Shown here: in pieces, positions 52,484-60,601 of the stretch
How the letters are laid out: each line of letters opens with the position of its first letter
Numbering within the stretch: the first letter of the stretch is position 1
Origin: Streptomyces sp. Ru72
GTDB lineage: Bacteria > Actinomycetota > Actinomycetes > Streptomycetales > Streptomycetaceae
Reading direction: 5' to 3'
NCBI RefSeq assembly: GCF_002920635.1
Contig: NZ_PQSR01000032.1
Coordinates: forward strand, 1 to 64,000
DNA: 64,000 nt
Notes under the pieces: model-generated
Seen by the model: the letters and a program-made list of their open reading frames with translations, nothing else
Databases searched by the model: none
What the model was told of the DNA's origin: nothing
Program-made: the position numbers and the translations under genes

Positions 52484-53896
52484 CTAGGACTGATAGGGGT
52501 TGTGCCCGGGATACGGCGCCGCCGGACCGTACTGCGGCATCGCGGGGCCGTACTGCGGCATCGCGGGGCCGTACTGCGGCGTCGCGGGGCCGTGCTGCGG
52601 CGTCGCGGGGCCGTACCGCGGCGCCCCCTGGAAGGCCACGTGCCCGTACCCCGGCCACACCGGCGGAGCCACGGGTGCCGTCGCCCGTGCCGCGTAGGCC
52701 AGCGCCGGCCGCGCCACCTCCCGGCGCGCCCACAGCTCGGTCAGCAACTCCCGTTCCCGTACGACGAAATCGCCGCTCACCCGCCCCCGGCGCCCCCGGT
52801 GGCGGAGGAAGGCCAGGGACGTCGCGTACGCCTCGTACCGCGCGACCGACCGTGCCGCGTCCTTCCCGAAGTGCTGCCTCGCGTACTCACGGGCCAGCCG
52901 CCGCGCCCGCATCGAACCGAGCACGAACGGCTCCACCGGCCCCATCCACCCGGCGACCACGTACGCGGGCAGCTCCTCCCGCACCGTCCGCAGCTCCCGC
53001 TGCCGCGTCCAGATGACCAGCCAGGTCAGCAGCCCGAACGCGGGCACCATGAACGACGCGTACACGGCGAAGAACCCGTACTGGCCGAACGTGGACGACC
53101 CGTTCCACATGGAGTGCATGCCCATCGCGAGCAGCAGCCCGCCGAGCGGCGCCGGCACCCGCCACACGTGCCGGCGTTCCGCGGACAGCGCGGCGATGCC
53201 GAAACCGATGCCGGTGAGCACGGTGAACAGCGGGTGCGCGAAGGGCGACATCACCACGCGGACGAAGAAGGTCGCGGCCGTGACGGACGCCAGCCCGCTT
53301 CCCCCGCTCATCTGGTCGGTGCCGAAGGCCGTGCCCAGGTAGAGGATGTTCTCGGTGAAGGCGAAGCCGGTGGCGGTGACGCCGGCTATCACCACCCCGT
53401 CGACGATCCCGGTGAAGTCCCGTCTGCGGAAGAGGAAGACGAGCAGCACGGCCGCCGCCTTCGCGGACTCCTCGACGATCGGCGCTATCACGGTCGCGCC
53501 GAGCGTGTCGGCGCTGTGCGGATCGGCGGTCGCGGTCGCTATCCACCGGGTGGCGAAACTGTTGGCGACGATCGCGATGAGGGCGGCGGCGCACGCGCCC
53601 CAGGCGAAGGCGAAGATCAGGTTCCGCCAGGGGCCGGGCGCCACCCGGTCCAGCCAGCGGAAGGCCGCGATGAGCAGCGGCACGGGCAGGACCGCGAGGC
53701 CCAGCCCGACCAGAAAGCCCTCGGTCCCGGTCTGCTGCCGCACGAGGGCCAGGATGACGAGCCCGGAGAGCGCGAGGAGCGTGATCAGCGCCCCGTACCG
53801 CACCCACCGCCTCTGCCACCAGTGCGGGTGCCCGAACGAGCCGCCGCCGGCGGAGTCGCCGCCCGGATGGGTCGGGTACGAGGGAAAGGTGGCCAC
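52484..53896 (-). CDS. PrsW-family intramembrane metalloprotease
   Basis: The product has 470 residues. Eight or so membrane helices (about 30-300) carry the PrsW motifs: VIAPIVEESAKAAAV (EExxK, about 135), GFAFTENILYLG, HPLFTVLTGIGFG and MGMHSMWNGSS. PrsW proteins cut anti-sigma factors within the membrane. The cytoplasmic tail ends in a seven-residue repeat (QYGPAMP and variants), encoded by 21-bp tandem repeats at about 52527-52620. GTG 53896 begins MATFPSYPTHPGG; the frame upstream overlaps trmB and is not coding. Confidence 0.87.
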   Translation of the reverse strand: MATFPSYPTHPGGDSAGGGSFGHPHWWQRRWVRYGALITLLALSGLVILALVRQQTGTEGFLVGLGLAVLPVPLLIAAFRWLDRVAPGPWRNLIFAFAWGACAAALIAIVANSFATRWIATATADPHSADTLGATVIAPIVEESAKAAAVLLVFLFRRRDFTGIVDGVVIAGVTATGFAFTENILYLGTAFGTDQMSGGSGLASVTAATFFVRVVMSPFAHPLFTVLTGIGFGIAALSAERRHVWRVPAPLGGLLLAMGMHSMWNGSSTFGQYGFFAVYASFMVPAFGLLTWLVIWTRQRELRTVREELPAYVVAGWMGPVEPFVLGSMRARRLAREYARQHFGKDAARSVARYEAYATSLAFLRHRGRRGRVSGDFVVRERELLTELWARREVARPALAYAARATAPVAPPVWPGYGHVAFQGAPRYGPATPQHGPATPQYGPAMPQYGPAMPQYGPAAPYPGHNPYQS

Positions 53897-53958
53897 GGCA
53901 TCGACCCTAACCAGACGGGGGCGCCGCCCGCGACGGTGTCCAACAGACGCGCGGACGC

Positions 53959-54816
53959 TCAGTCTTCGGCGGTGGGCTGCGCGCTGTGCTGTACGCGCCG
54001 GAAGAGCAGGTCGCTCACGACATGACCCTTGTCCAGACCCTGCCCTTCGAAACGGGTCAGCGGCCGGAAGCCGGGGCGTGGCGCGTACCCGCCGCCGGGC
54101 TGGGTGTTCTCGAACCGCGGGTGCGCGGTGAACACCTCCAGCATCTGCTCGGCGTACGGCTCCCAGTCCGTGGCGCAGTGCACCAGCGCGCCCGGCTTGA
54201 GACGGCTCGCGGCGAGGGTGAGGAAGTCGGGCTGGATGAGCCGCCGCTTGTGGTGGCGCTTCTTGGGCCAGGGGTCGGGGAAGTAGACGCGCAACCCGTC
54301 GAGGGAGTCGGGGGCGAGCATCTCGCGGAGCAGGATGATCGCGTCGCCGTTGCCGACGCGGATGTTGGTCATTCCCGCCCGGTCGGCGAGGGCCAGCAGG
54401 TTGCCCTGGCCGGGGGTGTGCACATCGACGGCGAGGATGTTGGTGTCCGGGTCGGCGGCGGCCATCTCCGCGGTGGCCTCGCCCATGCCGAACCCGATCT
54501 CCAGCACGACGGGGCGGCTGTTCCCGAACAGCTCGGCGAGGTCGATGACGCGCTGCCCGTCGATGTCCAGACCCCACTTGGGCCACAGCCGCTGCAGCGC
54601 GTCCGCCTGCCCGGCCGTCACCCGGCTCCGCCGCGGCTGGAAGCTACGGATCCGCCGCTCGAAGTGCGACCCGGCGGGATCGGCCTTGGGCCCGTCGGGA
54701 AACCGGGGCTCGCCCTTCGCCCGGGTGTGCCGAATGGACGCGCCGGCACCGCCACCGGCGCCGCCACCACGGGTGACCTGGGAGTCTTCGGGAGCGAAGT
54801 TGAGGGAATCAGACAC
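53959..54816 (-). CDS. trmB: tRNA (guanine-46-N7)-methyltransferase
   Basis: This 285-residue SAM-dependent enzyme methylates G46 of tRNA variable loops. The SAM motif is VLEIGFGMGEATAEMA (about 100), and the signature YFPDPWPKKRHHKRRLIQP (about 178) holds the catalytic Asp. The first 65 residues form a disordered extension beyond the E. coli length, common in actinobacteria. GTG 54816 begins MSDSLNFAPEDSQ; the frame is open upstream into lhgO without bias. Confidence 0.94.
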   Translation of the reverse strand: MSDSLNFAPEDSQVTRGGGAGGGAGASIRHTRAKGEPRFPDGPKADPAGSHFERRIRSFQPRRSRVTAGQADALQRLWPKWGLDIDGQRVIDLAELFGNSRPVVLEIGFGMGEATAEMAAADPDTNILAVDVHTPGQGNLLALADRAGMTNIRVGNGDAIILLREMLAPDSLDGLRVYFPDPWPKKRHHKRRLIQPDFLTLAASRLKPGALVHCATDWEPYAEQMLEVFTAHPRFENTQPGGGYAPRPGFRPLTRFEGQGLDKGHVVSDLLFRRVQHSAQPTAED

Positions 54817-54896
54817 AGTGGGATCAATTTTAGAGGTAGGGCGGCTGTTGCCGGCCCGTCCGGGGGTCCCCCGTGGCAGCGCTGCCCGGGCACCGC

Positions 54897-56105
54897 TCAC
54901 TCCCGCCCCAGCACCGCCAACGCCCGCCGTGCCACCTCCCGCCCGATCGGCAGCGAAGCGGTAGCCGCAGGGGACGGCGCGTTCAGCACGTGGACCGCGC
55001 GCGCCCCCTCCCGGATCAGGAAGTCGTCCACCAGCGTCCCGTCCCGCAGCACCGCCTGCGCCCGCACCCCGGCAGGGGCCGGCACGAGGTCGTCCGCCCG
55101 CACCGCGGGCAGCAACCTCCGCACGGCCTCGGTGAACGCCCCCTTCGACACCGACCGGCGCAGCTCCCCCGCCCCGTACCGCCAGTGCCGCCGCGCGATG
55201 CGCCACGTTCCGGGCCACGCCACCGTCGCGCCCAGCTCCCGAGGCCGTACGACCCGCCAGCCGTACCCCTCGCGGGCCAGCGCCGGCACCGCGTTCGGAC
55301 CGATGTGCACCTCTGAGTCGATCCCGCGGGTCAGATGCACACCGAGGAACGGGAACGCCGGATCCGGCACCGGATACACCAGCCCCCGCACCAGCTCGGA
55401 CCGGCGCAGCGCGTAGTACTCGCCCCGGAACGGCACGATCCGTACCCCGGGGTCGTCCCCGGTCAGCCGGGCCACCTCGTCGCAGTGCAGCCCGGCGCAG
55501 TTGACCAGCACACGCGCGCGGAGCACCGCACCGTCACCCGTGCGTACGGCGACCCCCAGCGAGGCGCGCCGGTCGATCCGGAGGACGTCCGCCCCGTACC
55601 GGATCTCCGCGCCGGAGGCCTCCCCGAGCTGCCGGGCGACCGCCACGAAGTCGCAGATCCCGGTGCTGCCCACATGGATGGCCGCGAGACCCCGCACCTC
55701 GGGCTCGTACTCCGCTATCTGTGCGGCGCCCAGCTCCCGTACCGGAATGCCGTTCTCCCGGCCGCGCTGCACCAGCGCGTGCAGGCGCGGCAGCTCCTCC
55801 CGTTCGGTCGCGACGATCAGCTTGCCGGTGACGGCGTGCGCGATGCCGTACTCCGCGCAGAACTTGACCATCTCGGCGGCGCCCTCGACCGCGTACCGGG
55901 CCTTCAGGGAGCCGGGGCGGTAGTAGATCCCGCTGTGGATGACCCCGCTGTTGCGCCCCGTCTGGTGGCGGGCCGGGCCGGCCTCCTTCTCCAGGACGGT
56001 CACCCGCGTGCCGGGCGCGGCACGCGTGATCGCATACGCCGTCGACAGGCCGACGATTCCGCCACCGATCACCAGCACGTCGCAGTCGTAGGCGATCTGC
56101 CGCAC
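54897..56105 (-). CDS. lhgO: L-2-hydroxyglutarate oxidase
   Basis: The product is a 402-residue FAD-dependent DAO-family enzyme that oxidises L-2-hydroxyglutarate to 2-oxoglutarate. The dinucleotide motif VLVIGGGIVGLSTAYAITR is near residue 10. HQTGRNSGVIHSGIYYRPGS (about 47) is the LhgO/YgaF signature, and VNCAGLHCDEVARL and PFRGEYYAL follow. GTG 56105 is preferred over GTG 56135 because cgggagg lies eight bases upstream. trmB starts about 80 bp downstream on the same strand. Confidence 0.92.
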   Translation of the reverse strand: MRQIAYDCDVLVIGGGIVGLSTAYAITRAAPGTRVTVLEKEAGPARHQTGRNSGVIHSGIYYRPGSLKARYAVEGAAEMVKFCAEYGIAHAVTGKLIVATEREELPRLHALVQRGRENGIPVRELGAAQIAEYEPEVRGLAAIHVGSTGICDFVAVARQLGEASGAEIRYGADVLRIDRRASLGVAVRTGDGAVLRARVLVNCAGLHCDEVARLTGDDPGVRIVPFRGEYYALRRSELVRGLVYPVPDPAFPFLGVHLTRGIDSEVHIGPNAVPALAREGYGWRVVRPRELGATVAWPGTWRIARRHWRYGAGELRRSVSKGAFTEAVRRLLPAVRADDLVPAPAGVRAQAVLRDGTLVDDFLIREGARAVHVLNAPSPAATASLPIGREVARRALAVLGRE

Positions 56106-56187
56106 CTGCTCCACCTCCCGGTTTCGATAGTGCACTGCGCCACTGACAATGCCTTCAAACCCGGGGAAGCGCCCTGCGGCCGCGCCG

Positions 56188-57612
56188 TCAGACCGGGGCC
56201 ATCAACAGCGGCCGCGCCCGCTCCCGCAGCTCCGCCACGCGCGGTTCGTCGCCGTACGGCTCCAGCCGGTGCAGCAGGTCCCGTACGTACTCGGTGGTGC
56301 GTGCCGACGATATGCGCCCGGCGATCTCCACCGCCCGCACGCCCTGCTCGCACGCCGCGTCCAGGTTGCCCGACTCCAGCTCGGCGACCGCCGACACCAC
56401 CAGGCGCAGCCCGTGCGAGCGCACGTACTCCTCCCCGGGCCGCGACAGCGCCTGTTCGGTGAAGCGGCGGACCTGGCGCGGGGCCTTGAGGTCGCGATAG
56501 CACTCGGCGGCGTCGGCGGCGAAGCGGTCGTAGGAGTAGAAGCCGAGCCAGGACGGGTCGTTGTCGCCGTCGCGGGCCCGCTCCAGCCAGCCCTCGGCGG
56601 CCTTCAGGGCCGCGCCGGCCGCCTGGGCGTCACCCGCGCGCGCGTGCGCTCGGGCCTCCACCAGGCGGAAGAAGCTCATGGTGCGGGCGGTGGCCAGGCC
56701 GCGGTTGCGCTCCAGGGCGGCCTGGGCGAGGTCGACGCCCTCGTCGCCGAAGCCGCGGTAGGTCGCCTGCAGCGACATGGAGGCCAGGACGTAGCCACCG
56801 AGGGGCACGTCGGCCGCCGCGCGCGCGAGGCGCAGCGCCTGGATGTAGTAGCGCTGGGCGGCCTCCTGCTGGCCGGTGTCGAACGCCATCCAGCCCGCCA
56901 GCCGGGTGAGTTCCGCTGCCGCGCCGAACAGCGCTCTGCCGACCTCGTCGGAGTACGACCCGAGCAGCAGCGGCGCCGCCTCCACCCTTAAGCACTCCGG
57001 CACCATCGACGACCGCCAGTCGCCGCCCCCGTACTTGGAGTCCCAGCGCCTCGCGTCCTCCGCCGCCTCGCGGAGCTTCCGGACGTCGCTGTGGCCGACC
57101 TTGATCGGCGCCCCGGACCCGTCGCCGGGGGCGGGGTCGCGGGCCACCGAGCTGTCGGCCGGTGTTATCAGCCAGCGGGAAGCAGGGGTCGCGTAAGCGC
57201 TCACTGCGAAAGATCCGGCCAGCGACTGCCAGATGCCGCCGCTGCCGGCCCGGCGCCCGGCGAGGTCGAGGCGGTAGAGCTCCGTCGCCGACCTCACCGC
57301 CTGTCCTACGTCCCGGGGGAAGGCCAGGCCCACTTCCGGTGCGGGATCCGCGTCCGCCAGACCGATCTCGTGGAGCGGTACGGGGCGGCCGAGCTTCTGG
57401 CCGATGGCCGCGGCGATCAGGTGCGGCGCGGCACCCTGCGGCACCATGCCCTTCGACACCCAGCGGGCCACCGAGGTCTTGTCGTAGCGAAGTGTCAACC
57501 CGCGCTGGGCACCAAGATCGTTGACGCGCCGGGCGAGTCCTGCGTTGCTGATTCCCGCGAGGGCGAGAACGGCGCCGAGCTTTTCGTTCGGCCCGCGTTG
57601 CTCCCTGGACAT
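56188..57612 (-). CDS. NsdA-like sporulation-associated protein (HTH plus TPR)
   Basis: The product has 474 residues. The N-terminal 80 form a helix-turn-helix-like module (LGAVLALAGISNAGLARRVN, then DKTSVARWVSKGMVPQG). The remainder is helical, with TPR-like repeats in the second half (FDTGQQEAAQRYYIQALRLA, GDEGVDLAQAALERNRGL). It matches the Streptomyces family that includes the developmental repressor NsdA and the sporulation-associated paralogue. It probably modulates development or antibiotic genes, but the partner is unknown. ATG 57612 with gaggggtggcgc before it. It is divergent from the asparagine-synthase-related gene across 680 bp. Confidence 0.8.
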   Translation of the reverse strand: MSREQRGPNEKLGAVLALAGISNAGLARRVNDLGAQRGLTLRYDKTSVARWVSKGMVPQGAAPHLIAAAIGQKLGRPVPLHEIGLADADPAPEVGLAFPRDVGQAVRSATELYRLDLAGRRAGSGGIWQSLAGSFAVSAYATPASRWLITPADSSVARDPAPGDGSGAPIKVGHSDVRKLREAAEDARRWDSKYGGGDWRSSMVPECLRVEAAPLLLGSYSDEVGRALFGAAAELTRLAGWMAFDTGQQEAAQRYYIQALRLARAAADVPLGGYVLASMSLQATYRGFGDEGVDLAQAALERNRGLATARTMSFFRLVEARAHARAGDAQAAGAALKAAEGWLERARDGDNDPSWLGFYSYDRFAADAAECYRDLKAPRQVRRFTEQALSRPGEEYVRSHGLRLVVSAVAELESGNLDAACEQGVRAVEIAGRISSARTTEYVRDLLHRLEPYGDEPRVAELRERARPLLMAPV

Positions 57613-58293
57613 GCGCCACCCCTCGACACAGACGGCTGCCGCGGCGGTGGCATAACCGCGCGGCATTCGTAAACCCAGCGTAGTTCGCCGCATCCCATGC
57701 GTTAAGGGGCGTAAATCCGGTTGGCGGGATTGTGGTCCGCACTTATGTACGGAGTGTCGTCACGTGCTACCGCTGTGTGGCCGTGCGCCCGTCCGTGCGC
57801 TCTTCTCCGGCCACCGCGGGGGCGGTTCCATGGGCCGTGCGTGGGTCGGCCCGCTGTACTGGATCCAGTGGGCTGGGGGACACCGCCGCCTTCATCCCCG
57901 CGGGCGGCGGACCGGTCCGGGAGGCGAACCCCGTCTCCCGGACCGTGCGTTGCGCAGGGCCTGTACGGAGCGTGCCCAAGCCTGGCCGCCCGCAGCCGAT
58001 TTGGCCGAAAATCGATGGTGGATTTCACCACCCATCAACGCCCCGACCACGACTCTTGAGGGCGCGAACGGCGTTTTCGGGGAGCATTACGGGGGCGCAT
58101 TCGCGTCGCTGTTTCCTTCGCCGCTCTCCGACGGCCGTGGGTCGCACGGGAGTTCACCGGCTCGTGGGCCGCTCTCCACGGGCGCATCACGGGGCGCACG
58201 AGCTGTGGCTTGCACCCTCCGGGGCGGATTCTTCGTGGCAGCATGGTGCCGTTCGTACGGTGCACTGGTTGTCCACAGCCTGTGGAGGCGTCG
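57613..58293. other. Long divergent intergenic region
   Basis: 681 bp between divergent genes with no frame of convincing coding bias. An imperfect inverted repeat, gatggtgg with ccacccatc around a five-base spacer, lies at about 58013-58034 and could be an operator. A less GC-rich stretch (ttcggcc-poor tggccgaaaatcgatggtgg) surrounds it. The promoters of both flanking genes are expected here. Confidence 0.45.
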
Positions 58294-60378
58294 ATGCGGT
58301 GGTTGGTGGGATGGAGCAGCACCGCCGCGGGATCCGTCGACCCCGGCTCGGCCGGCGCCACCGGTTACGACGGCGAGACCGTGCACCCGGTCGGCTCCCA
58401 ACTCCTGTGGGGCGACCCCGATCCGCTGTGGGCGGTCGGCGACTGGCGTCCCGACGAGGTGCGCGTGGTGAAGGCCGACGCGCGGACCCGGATCGCGGTC
58501 CTCGGTACCTGCGGCGCGTCCGACGAGCAGCTGCGCGTCGCGCTGTTCGCCGCCCGCGGCGGGGCGCTGCGCCATCTGACCGCCTGGTCCGGCAGCTACA
58601 CCGCCGTGGTCCAGGTCGGCCGCAGGATCACCGTGTGCGGCGACCTCGCGGGCGCCCGGCCGGTGTTCTATACGCCTTGGGCAGGCGGCACGGCCTACGC
58701 GACCGCCGCGCTCCCGCTCGCCGACCTCATCGAGGCCAACCTGGACTTCGGGCACCTGGCGGCCCTGCTCGCCGCCCCCGACGTACCGGCAGCGCTGCAC
58801 CACTCCACCCCGTACGACGGCGTACGACGCATCCCGCCGGGGCACGCGCTGATCCTGCGCGCGGGTGCCCGGGAGGTCGCCGGGTACGAGCCGGTCGCCT
58901 CCCTCGCGGTCGCGGCACCCCCTGCGGATGCGGCCGACGCGGTGGACGCGGTGCGCGACGCCCTGGTCGACGCCGTACGCGCGCGTCTGTCGGCGCCCCG
59001 GCACGTCCCGAGCGCCGACCTCGACCCCGGGCCGGTGCCCGGCATGGGACCCGCGGAACGCCGTGCCGCGCGCGGAATGCCCGTCCCCGGCATCGGCGCC
59101 GACCTGTCCGGCGGCCCCGCCTCCGGCACCCTGGCCCTCCTCGCGGCCGGACTGCCGGGCATGCCCGGCACGATCCTCGGGCACGGCACCGGCGCCGGCG
59201 AACGCCTGCTCGCCGTCACCTTCAACGACCTCGCCGTCCAAGGCCGCGAGGCCGAACTGGAGCGCGCCGGTACGCTCGCGGCCAACCCCCGGCTGCACCA
59301 CGTGGTGGTCACCGGCGGCGAGGAAGTGCTCCCCTACGCCGACCTGGAGGGCCCACTGACGGACGAACCGGGCCCCTCCCTGGTGACGGCGGCCCGGCAC
59401 CGCGCCCGTCTCGCCTCGGGCAGCGCGGACCACTTCACCGGCTACGGCGCCCGGCAGGTCCTCGACGCGCACCCGGCCCGGCTCGCCGACCTGCTGATGG
59501 ACCGCAAGCGCCGCCACCTGGTGCGACCCATGGCCGCGCTCGCGAAGGCGGACGGCTCGGTGATGGTCCCCGCGCGCGTGTACAGCGCGGCCCGCAAGCT
59601 GTCCCGCACGCCGTACCGGGCCGGCGTCGACGCACTCGCCGACCGGCTGATGCGGCGGCGGTTCGAGGAGCCCGGTGGTGCCGTGGGCGCGTCGCTCGCC
59701 GCGCTCACCTGGGCGAGACCCGGGCCGGCGGCACGCTGGCTGACCGGGGAGGCACTGGCTGAGGTATCGGTTCGCCTCCAAGGGGCCGTGGGCCGGCCGG
59801 ACGTGGGCCCGGGGCAGCGTCCCGGCGACCACCGCGCGCGTGCCGCACTGGCGAGACACGCCACCGACCTCCGCGTCCTGGAACAGGCCGCCGAGATCCG
59901 CTCCCAGCGGCTGCACGCCCCCTTTCTGGACAACCAGGTCGTCCGCGCCTGCCGCGCGCTTCCCGAGACCCTGCGGGTGCAGCCGGGGGCACGGGCGGCG
60001 ATCCTCCGCACGGTCCTCGAGGGCGCGGGCGTCGGCGCCCTGCCGCCCGGCTGGGGCGCCCCCTCCCACGGCTCCTCGGCGGCCGCGACCCGCGCGGGCC
60101 TCAGGCTCGCAGCGAACTCCCTCGTCGACCTCTTCGCCGCCCCCCTGCTGGCGGAAGCGGGCCTGGTGGAGGCCCGAGTGGTCCGCAAGGCGGTACGCGC
60201 GACGGCCGAGGGCGCCCCCTTCCCCCTGGACGGCCTGGCGGACCTGGTCTCCCTGGAACTCTGGCTCCGCCGCCTCCTGTCCCGCCGAGGCACCTGCTGG
60301 ACGGGAACCCCGGCAAGGGCACGCGCGGTACCGGCGGGGATCTCGCCCCGGGGGAGGGCGCTGGGGGCGGGGGCGTAG
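58294..60378 (+). CDS. Asparagine-synthase-related protein lacking key catalytic residues
   Basis: The product has 694 residues with an AsnB/lasso-cyclase-like layout. The N-terminal Ntn-like domain (about 1-200: LTAWSGSYTAVVQVGRR, GDLAGARPVFYTPW) starts MRWLVGW and so lacks the Cys2 nucleophile. The C-terminal PP-loop domain has DLSGGPASGTLALLA (about 270), where AsnB has SGGLDSS, so the Asp is replaced. LHAPFLDNQVVRACRALPE near 544 fits the family. Glutamine-dependent asparagine synthesis is therefore unlikely; an unknown amide-forming or regulatory role is possible. ATG 58294 follows gtggaggcgtcg. It is conserved in Streptomyces beside the NsdA-like gene. Confidence 0.78.
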   Translation: MRWLVGWSSTAAGSVDPGSAGATGYDGETVHPVGSQLLWGDPDPLWAVGDWRPDEVRVVKADARTRIAVLGTCGASDEQLRVALFAARGGALRHLTAWSGSYTAVVQVGRRITVCGDLAGARPVFYTPWAGGTAYATAALPLADLIEANLDFGHLAALLAAPDVPAALHHSTPYDGVRRIPPGHALILRAGAREVAGYEPVASLAVAAPPADAADAVDAVRDALVDAVRARLSAPRHVPSADLDPGPVPGMGPAERRAARGMPVPGIGADLSGGPASGTLALLAAGLPGMPGTILGHGTGAGERLLAVTFNDLAVQGREAELERAGTLAANPRLHHVVVTGGEEVLPYADLEGPLTDEPGPSLVTAARHRARLASGSADHFTGYGARQVLDAHPARLADLLMDRKRRHLVRPMAALAKADGSVMVPARVYSAARKLSRTPYRAGVDALADRLMRRRFEEPGGAVGASLAALTWARPGPAARWLTGEALAEVSVRLQGAVGRPDVGPGQRPGDHRARAALARHATDLRVLEQAAEIRSQRLHAPFLDNQVVRACRALPETLRVQPGARAAILRTVLEGAGVGALPPGWGAPSHGSSAAATRAGLRLAANSLVDLFAAPLLAEAGLVEARVVRKAVRATAEGAPFPLDGLADLVSLELWLRRLLSRRGTCWTGTPARARAVPAGISPRGRALGAGA

Positions 60379-60536
60379 GGCACGGGCACGGCGTGCCTGG
60401 GGGCGGGCGACGCAACCGCCACAGCCACCGCAGCCGCGGGCAGCGGCGGCCGCTGTGGCTGCTGTCGCCGCCGTGGCTGCGGGCAGTGCGCCTCGCGCGG
60501 TGCCGTGACCGCCCGGGGGACCCCCGGGGACGGCAC

Positions 60537-60590
60537 GGGGTGGGGGTGCCCCCCTGCTCCACGAGCTTGGGGGAGGCACCCACCCCCGCG
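60537..60590. repeat. Dispersed Streptomyces palindromic repeat, copy 2
   Basis: Near-complementary arms (ggggtgggggtgcc and ggcacccaccccc) enclose the core cccctgctccacgagcttgg (60551-60570 and on), which matches the reverse complement of the element at 37647-37677. It lies just before the SARP-type gene and can form a strong hairpin. Confidence 0.72.
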
Positions 60591-60601
60591 ACAATGACCC
60601 G

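Noticed and set aside
57702..58031. 109-codon minus-strand frame in the gap before the asparagine-synthase-related gene
   Set aside because: Codon pattern is not coding-like, there is no ribosome site, and it is overlapped by similar-length frames in other registers.
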